Shown here: positions 8,885 through 11,096 of the stretch, piece after piece
Position numbering within the stretch: the first letter of the stretch is position 1
Layout: the number at the start of each line of letters is the position of its first letter
NCBI GenBank assembly: GCA_002746365.1
Contig: NVWZ01000007.1
Span: forward strand, 84,541-95,636
Reading direction: 5' to 3'
DNA from: Thiotrichaceae bacterium
GTDB taxonomy: Bacteria; Pseudomonadota; Gammaproteobacteria; SZUA-229
DNA length: 11,096 bases
Notes under the pieces: generated by a model
The model's input: only the letters and a program-made list of their open reading frames with translations
What the model was told of the DNA's origin: nothing
The model's database searches: none
Position numbers and translations under genes: made by a program

Positions 8885-11096
8885 ATGTCGATAAAAAACA
8901 CTTCAGCCGTAGGCAACCAGATAACCGCTATACTTAGAACCATACAGGGTGACCTGGATAAAATTACGCGCGCCTGTCATCACCAGCCATTCACTGTACT
9001 GGGAAATCAGGCGGTACATCACCATGACTTTTTGCTTTTTTATTCACCTGATACCCTTCAATTAAGTGTAACCAAACTAAACATACCGGCTTTGCGCCTT
9101 GCCGACAGCGACTTCTTTATCTATTCGGGAAAAATTGACAGTATTGAAGAACATTATTTATTAACACGCACCGATACAAAAAATAACACCACCTCTTTCC
9201 ATGATCCCTACAGTTTCAAACCGCAGATTAATGATTATGACTTACATTTATTTTCTGAAGGCAAACATCTGTATATCTACAATATTCTTGGTGCGCACCC
9301 GAAAACCATCGATGGAATTGATGGCATCTTGTTCGCGACCTGGGCACCCAATGCTGTGCGCGTTAGCGTTATAGGTGATTTCAATGAATGGGATGGACGA
9401 CGACACGCGATGCGCTCACTCGGTGGTAATGGCGTCTGGGAGCTATTCATTCCAGAACTGAAAAGTGGCACCCTTTACAAATTTGAAATCCGCAACCGTG
9501 ACTCTGGAGCCATCCAGTCCAAATCTGATCCTTACGCACAACAGCTTGAGCTGCGCCCACATACCGCTTCAGTCAGCAGAGGCGTATCCACCTTTAACTG
9601 GCAGGACAATGCGTGGCTTGATGCAAGGAAGAAATACGACTGGTTACATGAACCCCTCTCCATCTATGAATGTCACCTGGGCTCATGGCAACGCGATGCT
9701 AATGGTGACTTTCTAAATTACCGCGAGCTCGCCCATCGACTAGTTGATTACATCAAAGACACTGGTTTTACCCATATCGAACTACTGCCCATTACAGAAC
9801 ATCCGCTTGATGCTTCCTGGGGTTATCAGACGACGGGCTATTTTGCAGCTACCAGCCGTTTTGGTAGTGCCGACGATTTTCGTTATTTTGTTAATTACTG
9901 CCACGAACATGATATTGGCGTATTGCTCGACTGGGTACCCGCGCACTTTCCCAAAGACGAGCATGGCCTCGCACTTTTTGACGGCAGTGCGCTATACGAA
10001 CATGAAGACCCTCGCCGTGGAGAGCATCGAGATTGGGGCACCTTAATTTTCAATTATGGTCGCAATGAAGTTAAAAACTTTTTAATTTCCAGCGCTGTAT
10101 TCTGGCTGAAAGAATGCCATATTGATGGCTTACGTGTCGATGCCGTCGCGTCGATGTTATATCTGGATTATTCCCGTGAGGATCATGATTGGTTGCCCAA
10201 TCAGCATGGTGGCAATGAAAACCTTGAAGCGATCGAATTTCTGCGTGAATTAAATACCATTACCCACGCCAATTTCCCCGGCACCATTATTATGGCGGAA
10301 GAATCCACCGCCTGGCCACAGGTTACCCGGCCCACCAATATCGGCGGTTTAGGTTTTAGTATGAAGTGGAACATGGGCTGGATGCATGACACGCTGAATT
10401 ATCTTACCAACGATCCGGTGCATCGTCATTATCACCATGACCAACTTACCTTTGGTCTATTATATCTTTTTAGCGAAAATTTCGTTTTACCTTTTTCACA
10501 TGATGAAGTGGTACATGGCAAAAGTTCCTTACTGTACAAAATGCCAGGAGATGAATGGCAGCGTTTTGCCAATTTGCGTCTGCTGTACACTTATATGTTC
10601 ACTTACCCCGGTAAAAAACTGCTGTTTATGGGTTGTGAATTTGCTCAGGGTGATGAATGGAATCACGACAAAAGTCTCGACTGGTATGTACTAAAATATC
10701 CGAATCACGCAGGCATTAAACAATTAGTTAGCGATCTCAATCATTTATATAGTCAACAAACTGCACTCCACAAATACGATTTTGATCCCGCTGGTTTTGA
10801 GTGGATCGACTGTCACGATACCGATCAATCGGTTTTATCCTACCTGAGAAAAAGTGATAACGAATCAATCATTGTGGTGCTCAATTTTACCCCGGTAATA
10901 CGCAAGAAGTATCGTATTGGTGTGCCTGCATTAGGGACTTATGAAATTATTTTTAATTCTGATTCCGCTTATTATTCAGGCAGTAATGCAGGCAGTCCCT
11001 CAATTATTTATGCTGAGGATATCGCATGGATGAATCAACCCGCATCACTGGAACTGAGCTTGCCACCCTTAGCCGGCCTGGTGCTTAAAAAGAAAT
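8885..11096 (+). CDS. glgB: 1,4-alpha-glucan branching enzyme, GH13 (3' end at the window edge)
   Basis: Cuts alpha-1,4 chains and rejoins them through alpha-1,6 bonds to branch glycogen. The frame gives 737 residues and is open at the right edge. The last residues, [14 protein letters not shown], match the E. coli C-terminus (728 residues), and the final base T probably opens the stop codon, so the protein is essentially complete. Order of domains: an N1 beta-sandwich (about 1-125, with [11 protein letters not shown]), CBM48 (about 145-245, [24 protein letters not shown]), the GH13 barrel (about 260-620) and a C-terminal beta domain. Catalytic residues are Asp419 in LRVDAVASM, Glu472 in MAEES and Asp540 in SHDEVVHGK, each 14 above E. 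coli 405/458/526; the region I DWVP Asp is 349. The ATG at 8885 is the first after an in-frame stop at 8864-8866; only a weak, distant GGA precedes it. It is divergent from glgC, so probably co-regulated. Confidence 0.96.
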   Translation, partial: MSIKNTSAVGNQITAILRTIQGDLDKITRACHHQPFTVLGNQAVHHHDFLLFYSPDTLQLSVTKLNIPALRLADSDFFIYSGKIDSIEEHYLLTRTDTKNNTTSFHDPYSFKPQINDYDLHLFSEGKHLYIYNILGAHPKTIDGIDGILFATWAPNAVRVSVIGDFNEWDGRRHAMRSLGGNGVWELFIPELKSGTLYKFEIRNRDSGAIQSKSDPYAQQLELRPHTASVSRGVSTFNWQDNAWLDARKKYDWLHEPLSIYECHLGSWQRDANGDFLNYRELAHRLVDYIKDTGFTHIELLPITEHPLDASWGYQTTGYFAATSRFGSADDFRYFVNYCHEHDIGVLLDWVPAHFPKDEHGLALFDGSALYEHEDPRRGEHRDWGTLIFNYGRNEVKNFLISSAVFWLKECHIDGLRVDAVASMLYLDYSREDHDWLPNQHGGNENLEAIEFLRELNTITHANFPGTIIMAEESTAWPQVTRPTNIGGLGFSMKWNMGWMHDTLNYLTNDPVHRHYHHDQLTFGLLYLFSENFVLPFSHDEVVHGKSSLLYKMPGDEWQRFANLRLLYTYMFTYPGKKLLFMGCEFAQGDEWNHDKSLDWYVLKYPNHAGIKQLVSDLNHLYSQQTALHKYDFDPAGFEWIDCHDTDQSVLSYLRKSDNESIIVVLNFTPVIRKKYRIGVPALGTYEIIFNSDSAYYSGSNAGSPSIIYAEDIAWMNQPASLELSLPPLAGLVLKKK

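Noticed and set aside
9465-10694. Plus-strand frames of 83-100 codons within 9465-10694 as separate genes
   Set aside because: They are out of frame with the continuous GlgB reading, which carries all GH13 motifs in order across this span.

Overview
This window is a compact glycogen (alpha-1,4-glucan) metabolism locus from a moderately AT-rich bacterium, most likely a gammaproteobacterium. That placement rests on the close resemblance of GlgB and GlgC to their E. coli counterparts and on a GH57 gene sitting in a glg operon, a pattern I associate with some sulfur-oxidising or methylotrophic gammaproteobacteria. The sequence does not allow a finer placement. I see no insertion sequences, phage genes, CRISPR arrays, tRNAs or rRNAs.

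Layout, left to right. (1) 1-1467, plus strand: an alpha-phosphoglucomutase of the eukaryotic PGM1 type, open at the left edge. (2) 1468-1492: a 25-base convergent junction. (3) 1493-8460, minus strand: a four-gene operon read glgC - GH57 - malQ - glgP. Its junctions are an 11-base overlap, a 3-base gap and a 4-base gap, so one message with coupled translation is likely. (4) 8461-8884: a 424-base divergent intergenic region. It holds candidate promoters in both directions, a perfect 16-base palindrome and a small hairpin over the glgC leader. (5) 8885-11096, plus strand: glgB, which has no stop codon in the window but whose product looks complete to within a residue or so; the last base, T, probably opens the stop codon.

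How the genes work together. Phosphoglucomutase interconverts glucose-6-P and glucose-1-P. GlgC turns glucose-1-P and ATP into ADP-glucose, the donor for glycogen synthase (GlgA, not in this window). GlgB adds the alpha-1,6 branches. For breakdown, GlgP releases glucose-1-P from chain ends, MalQ rearranges short maltodextrins so that GlgP can use them, and the intracellular GH57 enzyme probably hydrolyses or rearranges alpha-glucan. The operon therefore mixes a synthesis gene (glgC) with degradation genes, while the branching enzyme is transcribed divergently. No GlgX-type debranching enzyme is visible, which leaves the GH57 protein as a candidate for that role.

The core genes are ordinary and intact. 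The least explained features are the substrate of the GH57 enzyme, an 8-G homopolymer next to the GH57-malQ junction, and the palindrome in the divergent regulatory region.
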